The notes under the pieces: model-generated
Told to the model about the DNA's origin: nothing
The model's input: the letters and a program-made list of their open reading frames with translations, nothing else
The model's database searches: none
DNA from: Variovorax sp. Root318D1
Lineage (GTDB): Bacteria; Pseudomonadota; Gammaproteobacteria; Burkholderiales; Burkholderiaceae_C
Direction of reading: 5' to 3'
Assembly: GCF_001424835.1 (NCBI RefSeq)
Contig: NZ_LMCQ01000021.1
Location: 125,503-189,502 of the forward strand
Length of the DNA stretch: 64,000 nucleotides
Translations under genes and position numbers: made by a program
Part shown: in pieces, positions 51,592 through 62,048 of the stretch
Position numbering within the stretch: position 1 is the stretch's first letter
Layout: every line of letters starts with the position of its first letter

Positions 51592-52112
51592 CCGCTCACG
51601 CCCATGTCCACCGAGGAATAGCGCGCCGCCTTCAGCAGCCCGCTGACCCGCACTGTGTCCATCGCGTGCAGGCCCTTCACGGTGTCGGCCGCGGTCACGT
51701 GCACGATCTGGTTGGCGGGCGGCGGCGGGGTATGGATGCAGGCGCCGAAGTAAGGCACCAGCAGAAACTCGCGAATGCCGCCCTGCGTGTTGTCGAGCGG
51801 AACGACAAAGCCCGACAGCCGCGCGGCCGTGCCGTCGAGCGCCACGTTGACCGGCGCGTTGTCCCAGACGGCGCGCATCTCGTCCAGCATCTGGATCGCG
51901 CGCGGGTCGTTGTCGCGCAGCGATTCGAGGCTGATGTTGCGGTAGCGCTTGGTCGGATCCCAGTTCTTGGGTACGAGCTCTTCCCACTTGAGCTCCTGCA
52001 CCGGGCCCGCGGTCGCCGCCTTCGTGTCGGCATCCGGGCCGCAGCCCGCCAGGGCAGCCGCGCCCAGAGCCAGCAGGAATGCCGGCAATACGCGGCGGAA
52101 GAAGACTCTCAT
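51543..52112 (-). CDS. DUF3299 lipoprotein
   Basis: A 189-aa predicted lipoprotein: basic start, hydrophobic helix and lipobox LAGC (Cys24). The mature protein has the DUF3299 core (LKWEELVPKNWDP, LSGFVVPLDN, EFLLVPYFGACIHTPPPPANQIV), a small beta-barrel domain of unknown function usually found with ABC export genes. Here it has no such partner. I start at ATG 52112; an ATG nine bases upstream is possible. Its 3' end overlaps the SulP gene tail to tail. Confidence 0.85.
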   Translation of the reverse strand: MRVFFRRVLPAFLLALGAAALAGCGPDADTKAATAGPVQELKWEELVPKNWDPTKRYRNISLESLRDNDPRAIQMLDEMRAVWDNAPVNVALDGTAARLSGFVVPLDNTQGGIREFLLVPYFGACIHTPPPPANQIVHVTAADTVKGLHAMDTVRVSGLLKAARYSSVDMGVSGYEIKSASVEPFVSAR

Positions 52113-52165
52113 GGCCTCCATTGTGCGTCGGGGCCGTGTCATGCAGCTTAGCGGGGCCTTAAAGG

Positions 52166-52573
52166 TCAGTCCCGCACCGGTCCGCGCAGGTTCTTGATCT
52201 GCGAACGCTGGCTCTTGCCTTCGAGTCGGCGCTGCTTCGAGCCGTAGGTCGGCTTGGTAGCACGCCGCACGCGCGGCGGCGTAGCCACGCTGTCGACTAC
52301 CGCCTGCAGGCGCGCGAGCGCGCCGGCCCGGTTCATCTCCTGCGTGCGGTGCTGTTGGGCCTTCAACACGAAGACGCCTTCCTGCGTGATGCGGCTGTCG
52401 CGCAGCGCAAGCAGGCGTTCCTTCACGTCAGGCGGTAAAGAGCTCGCGTGGATGTCGTAGCGCAAATGCACCGCGCTCGACACCTTGTTGACGTTCTGCC
52501 CGCCCGCACCCTGCGCCCGAATGGCGCTGATCTCGACCTCGTCGGGGTCGATGAGAAGGGGTGGGCGAAGCAT
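52166..52573 (-). CDS. arfB: Ribosome-rescue peptidyl-tRNA hydrolase ArfB (YaeJ)
   Basis: Releases nascent chains from stalled ribosomes. The catalytic GGQ is at residues 24-26 within AIRAQGAGGQNVNKVSSAVH, and the basic C-terminal tail (SKQRRLEGKSQRSQIKN) that inserts into the mRNA channel is present. Length 135 aa matches ArfB rather than RF1/RF2. It lies 43 bases after a small membrane-protein gene on the same strand. Confidence 0.94.
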   Translation of the reverse strand: MLRPPLLIDPDEVEISAIRAQGAGGQNVNKVSSAVHLRYDIHASSLPPDVKERLLALRDSRITQEGVFVLKAQQHRTQEMNRAGALARLQAVVDSVATPPRVRRATKPTYGSKQRRLEGKSQRSQIKNLRGPVRD

Positions 52574-52616
52574 GAAGGCAAGTGTGCCTTCAAACGCGTT
52601 CGAGAAGGCGGGGTGC

Positions 52617-52958
52617 CTACTCGCCGCGCGCAGGCCGGGCCCGCACGTCGGTCACGTCGCCCGCGGGACGCAGGGCCAACGGGCTGCGCACCGATTCGCC
52701 GCGCGCACGCGCATTGGCCATGTCGGCCGCGGTGGGCTCGGTCGGCTGTGCCGCATTGCGAAAACGCTCGAAGCCCGAGCGCGGGTTGAAGCGCCCGCCC
52801 ATCGAGGCCACCCAGGGCGTCACGGGCTTGCCTGTGATCCGGCCCCAGGCGTAGCGCACGCCCCACACAGCCGCAAGCAGCATGACCGCCACCGCGAGAC
52901 TGGCCGCAAAAACCAGGCCAAGAAGCAGAAGAATGACGCGAAATATGAAGTTCATCAT
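52617..52958 (-). CDS. Small single- or double-pass membrane protein, unknown
   Basis: A 113-aa protein with a long hydrophobic stretch at residues 4-36 and a hydrophilic, Arg/Ala-rich C-terminal tail (from about 44). I recognise no family motif. It sits between clpB, whose stop is seven bases upstream, and arfB, so it may be translated from a clpB read-through message. Possibly conserved only in close relatives. Confidence 0.65.
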   Translation of the reverse strand: MMNFIFRVILLLLGLVFAASLAVAVMLLAAVWGVRYAWGRITGKPVTPWVASMGGRFNPRSGFERFRNAAQPTEPTAADMANARARGESVRSPLALRPAGDVTDVRARPARGE

Positions 52959-52964
52959 CCGACT

Positions 52965-55586
<2,622 letters not shown>

Positions 55587-55605
55587 GGTGGTGTTCCTGC
55601 ACTCA

Positions 55606-55633
55606 AAATAGGACTGTTCGGGCGCGATTCAAG
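55606..55633 (-). promoter_or_regulatory. Candidate sigma-32 promoter of clpB
   Basis: On the minus strand CTTGAA (55633-55628), a perfect heat-shock -35, is followed after 14 bases by TCCTATTT (55613-55606), which matches five of the seven defined positions of CCCCATNT. It lies 20 bases before the clpB ATG. A 7-bp palindrome GTGCCCG/CGGGCAC (55634-55653) sits directly upstream. Confidence 0.6.
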
Positions 55634-55696
55634 GTGCCCGGGGCTTCGGGCACGTCTATTGCACTGTGCCTGCTCATCTTTCGAATGGAGTCGATC

Positions 55697-56689
55697 ATGG
55701 TTTTTTCAATGCAGCGCCCTCATCCGGCTCGCCGGGCGCTCGGCGTCGGCCTCCTTGTAGCGGCCTTCGGCCTGACCGGTCTTGCGCAGGCGCAAGGCAC
55801 GCCCATCCGCCTGCTGGTCGGATTTCCGGCCGGCGCCGGCTCGGACGCCATTGCACGCACGCTCGGCGAAAAACTCAAGGACGTGCTGGGCGTGCCGGTG
55901 GTGGTGGAGAACCGCGCCGGCGCGGGCGGACAGATTGCGGCGCAGGCGCTCAAGGCAGCCCCGGCTGACGGCCATACGCTGTTCCTCTCCCACGACCACT
56001 CGATCTCCATCCTGCCGCAGGTGGTGAAGAACCCTGGCTTCAACCCCGCCACCGACTTCGTGCCGGTGGCCGGCTTCGCCACCTTCGCCAACGTGCTGGC
56101 GGTCTCGGGCGGCACGCCGGCCAAAAGCATCGACGAGTACGTGAAATGGGTTCGTACCCAACGCGGCGGCAAGGAGACCATCGGCATCCCCGCGCCGGCC
56201 TCGATTCCCGAGTTCCTGGTGAAGATGATCTCGGAAAAATACAAGATCGACGTGCAGCCCGCGCCCTACCGCGGCAGCGCGCCGATGACAGCGGACATGC
56301 TGGGGAACCAGATCACCGCGGGCATTGCCTCGGTGCCGGACTTCATCGAGAACCACAAGGCCGGCAAAGTGCGCATCGTGGCCTCGATCGGCGCCAAGCG
56401 CCAGGCCGTGCTGCCGAACGTGCCAACGTTCACCGAGCTGGGCTTCTCCAATCTTGAAGACCTGCCCTACTACGGCATCTTCGCGCCCGTGGGCACGCCG
56501 CAGCCGATCATCGACAAATATGGGGATGCACTGCAGAAGGTGCTGGCGATGCCTGACGTGAAGCAGAAGCTCACCGCAATGGGCCTCACTGTGGCGTACG
56601 AGCCGCAAGGCCAGTTTGCGGGCCGCGTGCGTACTTACACGCAGACTTGGGAGCGGATCATTCAGTCGAGCGGGTTCAAGCCCCTCTGA
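55697..56689 (+). CDS. Periplasmic Bug/TctC-family substrate-binding protein
   Basis: A second orphan TctC-like protein, 330 aa. The signal peptide has a twin-Arg-like RR before a hydrophobic core and ends near LAQAQG. The mature protein starts with TPIRLLVGFPAGAGSDAIARTLG and has VVVENRAGAGGQIAAQAL. I use ATG 55697 because GGAG lies seven bases upstream; in-frame ATGs at 55685 and 55709 are alternatives. No transporter subunits or enzymes accompany it, so its ligand cannot be guessed. Confidence 0.92.
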   Translation: MVFSMQRPHPARRALGVGLLVAAFGLTGLAQAQGTPIRLLVGFPAGAGSDAIARTLGEKLKDVLGVPVVVENRAGAGGQIAAQALKAAPADGHTLFLSHDHSISILPQVVKNPGFNPATDFVPVAGFATFANVLAVSGGTPAKSIDEYVKWVRTQRGGKETIGIPAPASIPEFLVKMISEKYKIDVQPAPYRGSAPMTADMLGNQITAGIASVPDFIENHKAGKVRIVASIGAKRQAVLPNVPTFTELGFSNLEDLPYYGIFAPVGTPQPIIDKYGDALQKVLAMPDVKQKLTAMGLTVAYEPQGQFAGRVRTYTQTWERIIQSSGFKPL

Positions 56690-56716
56690 TCTTTCTTGCC
56701 CCCTCTCCCCTTCTTG

Positions 56717-56826
56717 CTCCCTCTCCCTCTGGGAGAGGGTAGGGGTGAGGGCACTGTGCCGCCGATGAAGCACGCCGCTCAACCAGCGCCGCCGCCCTCA
56801 CCCTGCCCTCTCCCAGAGGGAGAGGG
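56717..56826. repeat. Paired inverted REP-like sequence
   Basis: Two copies of a CCCTCTCCCTCTGGGAGAGG-type hairpin followed by AGGGTGAGGGC or its complement face each other (56717-56752 and 56794-56826) across a 41-base spacer. Each copy is itself a short palindrome, and together they form a long inverted repeat. Sequences of this kind are dispersed in many proteobacterial genomes. It lies between the convergent Bug and moaE genes, where it may also act as a bidirectional terminator. Confidence 0.8.
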
Positions 56827-56832
56827 AAAAGA

Positions 56833-57309
56833 TCAGGCGTTGTTGGCGGCGATGCCCCAGCGCGCCAATGCCGCATCGTCGCTGACTCGCGCATCCACCC
56901 ATCGTGCGCCTTCAGGCGTCTGTTCTTTTTTCCAGAACGGCGCCTGCGTCTTGAGGTAGTCCATCAGGAACTCGCAGGCCTCGAAGCTCTGCCCGCGATG
57001 GGCCGAGACCACCGCCACCATCATGATCTGGTCGAGCGGCTGCAGCAGGCCCACGCGGTGGATCACGCGTGCGCCCAAAATGTCGAAACGCTTGTGCGCC
57101 TCGTCGATCATCGCTTCGATGGCCTTCTCGGTCATGCCGGGGTAGTGCTCGAGCTCCATCGAGGCGATGGCGCTGCCGTCGTTGCGGTCTCTCACGGTAC
57201 CGATGAAGCTGCACACCGCGCCCACGCGTTTGTCGCCGGCACGCAACGCGGCAACCTCCTGTCCCAGGTCGAAATCAGCTGTCTGGATCGAAACGCGTGC
57301 ACCACTCAT
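56833..57309 (-). CDS. moaE: Molybdopterin synthase catalytic subunit MoaE
   Basis: Large subunit of molybdopterin synthase, which transfers sulfur from the MoaD thiocarboxylate to precursor Z. Characteristic segments are CSFIGTVRDRNDG, LEHYPGMTEKAIEAM, HRVGLLQPLDQIMMVAVVSAHR and FWKKEQTPEGARWVDA, with the active-site Lys in WKKE. Length 158 aa from ATG 57309; the upstream frame is not conserved-looking. In relatives moaE directly follows moaD, but here a rightward DapA-like gene lies between them. Confidence 0.95.
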   Translation of the reverse strand: MSGARVSIQTADFDLGQEVAALRAGDKRVGAVCSFIGTVRDRNDGSAIASMELEHYPGMTEKAIEAMIDEAHKRFDILGARVIHRVGLLQPLDQIMMVAVVSAHRGQSFEACEFLMDYLKTQAPFWKKEQTPEGARWVDARVSDDAALARWGIAANNA

Positions 57310-57562
57310 GCCGGGATTGTGGCACCGCGCTAGACTTCGGCAATGCCTTGCCACGCCACGCTCTCCACGGTGCTTTCGCGCCTCGAAAGCAGCGCTGCGC
57401 GCCAGGGCAGCAAAGCCAAAAAACCCAAGCTCGTCTGACCGGAGCTGCGGTTCCGTCGTCGGATGAGCGACGGAACCTGCAAAGGCCTTGGCCCCCGACT
57501 GGGTTGCGCGCGCATCGAACGACGGTTCTTTTCCATCGGTCGATCCCGTAAGGAAGCCTCGC
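57310..57562. other. Spacer between moaE and the DapA-like gene
   Basis: About 250 bases with no credible gene. It contains a perfect 10-bp inverted repeat GGTTCCGTCG/CGACGGAACC (57450-57477, 8-nt loop) without a T-run, and a shorter CTTTCG/CGAAAG dyad. Promoters for the divergent moaE and DapA-like genes should be here, but I cannot identify clear elements. Confidence 0.5.
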
Positions 57563-58459
57563 GTGCTGCAACCCTCTCACCCCTCCTCCCGCCCTGATTT
57601 CTCGGGCCTCTGGATTCCTCTCGTCACACCGTTTCGCGGTGGCGCCATCGACCATGCCGCACTCTCGGCGCTAACCCGCCGGCTCGCGGGCGACGACGTT
57701 GCCGGCTTCGTGGTCTGCGGTTCGACCGGCGAGGCCGCCGCGCTCGATGAGACTGAGCAGCTCGCCGCACTCGAGACAGTACAGGCGGCCGCCGAGGGAC
57801 TGCCGATCGTCATGGGGCTGTCGGGCTATCACCTGGGCAAGACGACGGCCTGGGTACGCCGGCTGGCCGAACGCCCGCTGGCGGGGCTGCTGGTGCCCGC
57901 GCCGCACTACATTCGGCCATCGCAGGCCGGCCTGCTCGAATGGTTCCGCGCCATCGCCGATGCCAGCGCCGCGCCGGTGCTTATCTACGACATTCCCTAC
58001 CGCACCGGTGCGACCATCGCGCGCGAAACGCTGCTGGCCTTGGCCGAGCACCCGCAGATCCGCGGCATCAAGGACTGCGGCGGCGACATGGCCAAGACGC
58101 GCGCAGTGATCGCCGACGGCAGGCTTCAGGTGCTGTCTGGCGAAGACCACCAGATCTTCGGCACGGTGGCCGAAGGCGGCGTGGGCGCCATCGCGGCGAG
58201 CGGCCATGTGCAGACGCGGCGCTTTGTGCAGGTGCTGCGCCTCTTGGCCGAAAACCGGCTCGCGGAAGCGCGCGCCGAATGGCAGCCGCTGCAGCCGCTG
58301 ATCGAGATGCTGTTTGCCGAACCGAACCCCGGGCCGCTCAAGGCGCTGCTGGCACACGGCGGATCGATGAGCGACGAACTGCGCTCGCCGATGACCCGGG
58401 CATCCAACGCGCTGCGCGAGCGCCTGGTGGCGTTGAACGCCCGGCTCAGCCGCCCGTAA
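57563..58459 (+). CDS. DapA-family aldolase (dihydrodipicolinate synthase-like)
   Basis: A 298-aa class I aldolase/lyase of the DHDPS/NAL fold. It has LWIPLVTPFRGGAIDHAAL, GSTGEAAALDETEQ, the tyrosine in YDIPYRTGATI and the Schiff-base lysine in RGIKDCGGD. Start is GTG 57563 with AAGGA seven bases upstream; in-frame sequence before it has no family match. It may be a true dapA or a catabolic paralogue. It sits on the strand opposite to the molybdopterin genes and overlaps the moaD 3' end by 14 bases, so it looks inserted. Confidence 0.87.
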   Translation: MLQPSHPSSRPDFSGLWIPLVTPFRGGAIDHAALSALTRRLAGDDVAGFVVCGSTGEAAALDETEQLAALETVQAAAEGLPIVMGLSGYHLGKTTAWVRRLAERPLAGLLVPAPHYIRPSQAGLLEWFRAIADASAAPVLIYDIPYRTGATIARETLLALAEHPQIRGIKDCGGDMAKTRAVIADGRLQVLSGEDHQIFGTVAEGGVGAIAASGHVQTRRFVQVLRLLAENRLAEARAEWQPLQPLIEMLFAEPNPGPLKALLAHGGSMSDELRSPMTRASNALRERLVALNARLSRP

Positions 58460-58697
58460 CGGGTGGGAAGAAGGCGACCTCGCAGCCTTCGCGCAGCGCG
58501 GCCGCCTCGTCGCTCATGGCTTGGTCGAGTGCCATGCGCACGGCCTTGCCGCGTGCGAGCGCCGTGGCGTAAGCGCCGCCGCGGGCGATGAGTTCGTCGC
58601 GCAATGCGGCCAGCGTGGCGGCGGTGGTGTCGACGGTTTCACCGCTGGTGTCGAGCGCCTCGCGCACTGAGGCAAAGTAACGGATCTGGACTTTCAT
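58446..58697 (-). CDS. moaD: Molybdopterin synthase sulfur carrier MoaD
   Basis: Ubiquitin-fold sulfur carrier of 83 aa. It begins VQIRYFASVREALD and ends FPPVTGG; the C-terminal Gly-Gly is thiocarboxylated by MoeB and inserted into the MoaE active site. The stop lies ten bases inside the 3' end of the opposing DapA-like gene. It follows moeA with a nine-base gap on the same strand. Confidence 0.95.
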   Translation of the reverse strand: MKVQIRYFASVREALDTSGETVDTTAATLAALRDELIARGGAYATALARGKAVRMALDQAMSDEAAALREGCEVAFFPPVTGG

Positions 58698-58706
58698 GGA
58701 TTCGCC

Positions 58707-59984
58707 TCAGGCCAGCAGCGAGGCCAAGGGAATGAACTTCACCGTGTCGCCCGCCTTGATGATCTGGCCTGGCGGGTTGTCGATGACGCCGTCGCCCCAG
58801 ACCATCGACGTGAGCACGCCCGAGCTCTGGTTGGTGAACAAGTCGAGCCCACCTGCAGCGTTGCGCCGCGCGCGCAGGAACTCGCGGCGCTTGTCGGCGC
58901 GCAGCCAGTCGAAATCGGCACGCATCGGTACGGGCTCGGGTGCCACACGCGTGGCGCCCTGCATCGTCAGCAGGAAGGGGCGAACGAGCAGCAGAAAGGT
59001 CAGGAAGCTGGACACCGGGTTTCCGGGCAGCCCGGTGACGTGGCAGCGGCCTTGCGATTCGCCCCCGGCCCTCGGAATAGAGCCATAGGCGAAAGGCTTG
59101 CCCGGCTTCATCGAGAGCGACCACAACTGCAGTTCGCCGAGCGTCTGCACGGCCGCCTTGATGTGGTCTTCTTCCCCTACCGACACGCCGCCGGTGGTGA
59201 TGATCAGATCGCTGTTCTTGGCCGCACCGCGCAGCGCCTCGATGGTGGCTTCGCGCTTGTCGGGCACGATACCGAGGTCGTTCACCTCGCAGCCGAGCCG
59301 ATGCAGCAAGGCGCGCATGAAGAAGCGGTTGGAGTTGTAGATCGCGCCGGGCTTCATGGCCTCGGGCGCGACCTCGCCGGGCATCACCAGTTCGTCGCCG
59401 GTGGAGAGCAGCGCCACGCGCGGCCGCCGTGCCACCTGGAGCCGGTCGAAGCCCACGCTGGCCGCGAGGCCCAGCGCCGCGGGCGTCAGCCGCTCGCCCT
59501 TGCACAGCACCACGTCGCCGGACGCGACGTCTTCGCCCGCGCGGCGAATCCACTGGCCGGCGGCGGGAACGGTCTCGATGCGCACCGCGCCGAGCGTGCC
59601 TTCCTGCGGCAGCACTTGCGTGTCTTCCTGCATCACGATGGCATCTGCGCCTTCGGGGATCTGCGCGCCGGTGAAGATGCGTGCCGCGGTGCCGGCCGCG
59701 AGCGGCGTACCCACGGTGCCAGCGGGAATGCGCTGCGCCACCTGGAGCACTGCGCCGGGGGCGGCGCAGTCGGCCACGCGCACCGCGTAGCCGTCCATCG
59801 AGCTGTTGTCGCGCGGCGGCACGGTGAGCGCGGACACCAGGTCTTGCGCAAGCACGCGGCCATCTGCGTCGAAGGTGGCGACGCTTTCGGCGGGCAACCT
59901 GGGCTGTGCCTTCTCGAGCAGGCTTGCCAGCGCATCGTCAAGCGCCATCAGCGGGGGACGCGAAGGAACAGCAGGATCAGCCAT
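58707..59984 (-). CDS. moeA: Molybdopterin molybdenumtransferase MoeA
   Basis: Inserts molybdate into adenylylated molybdopterin. It shows DNSSMDGYAVR, GAQIPEGADAIVMQEDT, the MPT-binding region LLSTGDELV and GVSVGEEDHIK, PGKPFAYG and VTGLPGNPVSSF. Length 425 aa is normal. Its start lies inside the last eight bases of mobB, so the two are translationally coupled. Confidence 0.96.
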   Translation of the reverse strand: MADPAVPSRPPLMALDDALASLLEKAQPRLPAESVATFDADGRVLAQDLVSALTVPPRDNSSMDGYAVRVADCAAPGAVLQVAQRIPAGTVGTPLAAGTAARIFTGAQIPEGADAIVMQEDTQVLPQEGTLGAVRIETVPAAGQWIRRAGEDVASGDVVLCKGERLTPAALGLAASVGFDRLQVARRPRVALLSTGDELVMPGEVAPEAMKPGAIYNSNRFFMRALLHRLGCEVNDLGIVPDKREATIEALRGAAKNSDLIITTGGVSVGEEDHIKAAVQTLGELQLWSLSMKPGKPFAYGSIPRAGGESQGRCHVTGLPGNPVSSFLTFLLLVRPFLLTMQGATRVAPEPVPMRADFDWLRADKRREFLRARRNAAGGLDLFTNQSSGVLTSMVWGDGVIDNPPGQIIKAGDTVKFIPLASLLA

Positions 59985-60522
59985 GGTGTTCGGGGTTGTA
60001 TTCGAAGCGGCTGCCGCTGTCGATCAACCACTGCGCGATGCCCTCGATGTCGTCGAGGTCGAACAAGGGAAGGTTGGTGGGCGCCGGCAGTCCTTTTGGC
60101 GCGTTGGTGGCAATGGCGGTCACGAAGGCGTCTTCGATGTACTTCGAAGGCCGGGGCGGCTGGCCCGCCTCGGGGGCGCGCCAGACTTCGATCTTGAGCA
60201 GGTCGCTGTGCTTGAAGCCCTCGACCAGCACCCAGTCGACACCGTCGTGAAGCTCTGCAATGAGGTCATGCACCGTCAGCTGCGCGGGCTGTTCAAATTC
60301 GCGGATCAGCGCGAGCCGCTTGTCCGACGCCACAACCACCTCGAAGGCCCCGGCCTCGCGGTGGCGGTAGGTGTCCTTGCCCGGATGGTCGATGTCGAAC
60401 TTGTGATGCGCATGCTTGACCACCGACACGCGCTGGCCGTGGAGCTTGAGCACCGGAATCAGGCGCTCGACCAGCGTGGTCTTGCCTGAACCCGAATACC
60501 CGGAAAAGCCGATCACCTTCAT
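59977..60522 (-). CDS. mobB: Molybdopterin-guanine dinucleotide biosynthesis adaptor MobB
   Basis: GTP-binding accessory protein for molybdenum cofactor maturation. The P-loop is VIGFSGYSGSGKTTLVERL at the N-terminus, with KHAHHKFDIDHPGKDT and LVEGFKHSDLLKIEV typical of MobB. Start ATG 60522 gives 181 aa; the longer frame into thrC is Arg-rich and not credible. It lies between thrC (gap about 90 bases) and moeA (8-base overlap). Confidence 0.95.
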   Translation of the reverse strand: MKVIGFSGYSGSGKTTLVERLIPVLKLHGQRVSVVKHAHHKFDIDHPGKDTYRHREAGAFEVVVASDKRLALIREFEQPAQLTVHDLIAELHDGVDWVLVEGFKHSDLLKIEVWRAPEAGQPPRPSKYIEDAFVTAIATNAPKGLPAPTNLPLFDLDDIEGIAQWLIDSGSRFEYNPEHHG

Positions 60523-60611
60523 GTCGAGTTCCTGTGGCTGCTGTTTACGCAGCAGCCGAATGCAGATGCAGTTGCGAGGCAGCCGCCGCCATGCGCGGCG
60601 TGCGGCAAAGG

Positions 60612-62027
60612 TCAATCACAGTTCTGGGCGATATAGGCCTTCACGGCTTCCACATCGGCCGGAAGCTTGACGACCCGCTTGGGCAGCGCCTCAATGCCTT
60701 CGAACCTGGCCGGCCGCGCAGGCTCGTGGCCGAGCGCCTCCACAAGCGTGGCTGCAAACTTGATCGGCAGCGCGGTTTCGAGCACCACCATCGGCACGCC
60801 GGGCGCGAGGTGTTCTCGCGCGGCCTTGAGGCCGTCGGCGGTGTGCGGATCGACCAAGGTGGCAAAGCGCTTGTCGGTGTCGCGGATGGTGGCCAGCCGG
60901 TCAGCGTGGGTGCTGCGGCTGCTCTTGAAGCCGAAGCGCTCCGCGGCTTGCTTGAAGGCGGGATCGCCGCTCAGGTCGAAGCGGCCCTGGCCGCCCAGCT
61001 CGTCCACGAACAGCGAGCGCAGCTTGGCGGCGTCGCGGCCCACCAGGTCGAACACGAAGCGCTCGAAGTTGCTGGCCTTGCTGATATCCATCGACGGGCT
61101 CGAGGTTTCATGCGTATCGGCCGCCGCGCGAACGCGGTAGATGCCGGTGCGGAAGAACTCGTCGAGCACGTCGTTCTCGTTGGTGGCGACCACCAGCGTC
61201 TGGATGGGAAGGCCCATCATGCGCGCCACGTGGCCCGCGCACACGTTGCCGAAATTGCCCGACGGCACGGTGAAGCTCACAGGCTTGTCGTTGCTGGCCG
61301 TGGCCTGGAAATAGCCGGCGAAGTAGTAGACGACTTGCGCGAGCAGGCGCGCCCAGTTGATCGAGTTGACCGTGCCGATGCGGTACTTGCGCTTGAAGCC
61401 CAGGTCGTTCGACACCGCCTTGACGATGTCCTGGCAGTCGTCGAACACGCCGGTGATGGCGATGTTGTGGATGTTCTCGTCCTGCAGGCTGAACATCTGC
61501 GCTTGCTGGAACGGGCTCATGCGGCCGTCCGGCGAGGTCATGAAGACGCGCACGCCCTTCTTGCCGCGCATGGCGTACTCGGCCGCGCTGCCGGTGTCGC
61601 CGCTGGTGGCACCGAGGATGTTGAGCTCGGCGCCTCGGCGGGCCAGTTCGTACTCGAACAGGTTGCCCAGGAGCTGCATCGCCATGTCCTTAAAGGCGAG
61701 CGTCGGGCCGTTGGACAAAGCTTCGAGGTACACGCCGTCTTCGAGCTCGCGCAGCGGCACGATTTCTTCGGTGCCGAACACCTCGGGCGTGTAGGTCTTG
61801 GCGCAGATCGCCTTGAGGTCGGCCGGCGGAATGTCGTCGATGTAGAGCGACAGAATTTCGAACGCCAGTTCGGCATACGGCAGGCTGCGCCATTTCGCGA
61901 GCGTGGCGGAGTCGATCTGCGGATACTCATCGGGCAGGTAGAGCCCGCCGTCGGGCGCGAGGCCTTCAAGCAGGATTTCGCAGAAACGCTTGCGGTCGGG
62001 GTGGCCGCGGGTGCTCAGGTAATTCAC
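60612..62027 (-). CDS. thrC: Threonine synthase
   Basis: PLP enzyme converting O-phosphohomoserine to threonine. It opens NYLSTRGHPDRKRFCEILLEG, has the PLP-lysine in GPTLAFKDMAMQLLG and the glycine-rich phosphate loop ATSGDTGSAAEYAM. Length 471 aa fits the long ThrC class. It follows hom by 21 bases, and together they convert aspartate semialdehyde via homoserine phosphate to threonine; the kinase is not in this window. Confidence 0.96.
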   Translation of the reverse strand: MNYLSTRGHPDRKRFCEILLEGLAPDGGLYLPDEYPQIDSATLAKWRSLPYAELAFEILSLYIDDIPPADLKAICAKTYTPEVFGTEEIVPLRELEDGVYLEALSNGPTLAFKDMAMQLLGNLFEYELARRGAELNILGATSGDTGSAAEYAMRGKKGVRVFMTSPDGRMSPFQQAQMFSLQDENIHNIAITGVFDDCQDIVKAVSNDLGFKRKYRIGTVNSINWARLLAQVVYYFAGYFQATASNDKPVSFTVPSGNFGNVCAGHVARMMGLPIQTLVVATNENDVLDEFFRTGIYRVRAAADTHETSSPSMDISKASNFERFVFDLVGRDAAKLRSLFVDELGGQGRFDLSGDPAFKQAAERFGFKSSRSTHADRLATIRDTDKRFATLVDPHTADGLKAAREHLAPGVPMVVLETALPIKFAATLVEALGHEPARPARFEGIEALPKRVVKLPADVEAVKAYIAQNCD

Positions 62028-62048
62028 GGTGGTTCTCTTGCGCCGCCC

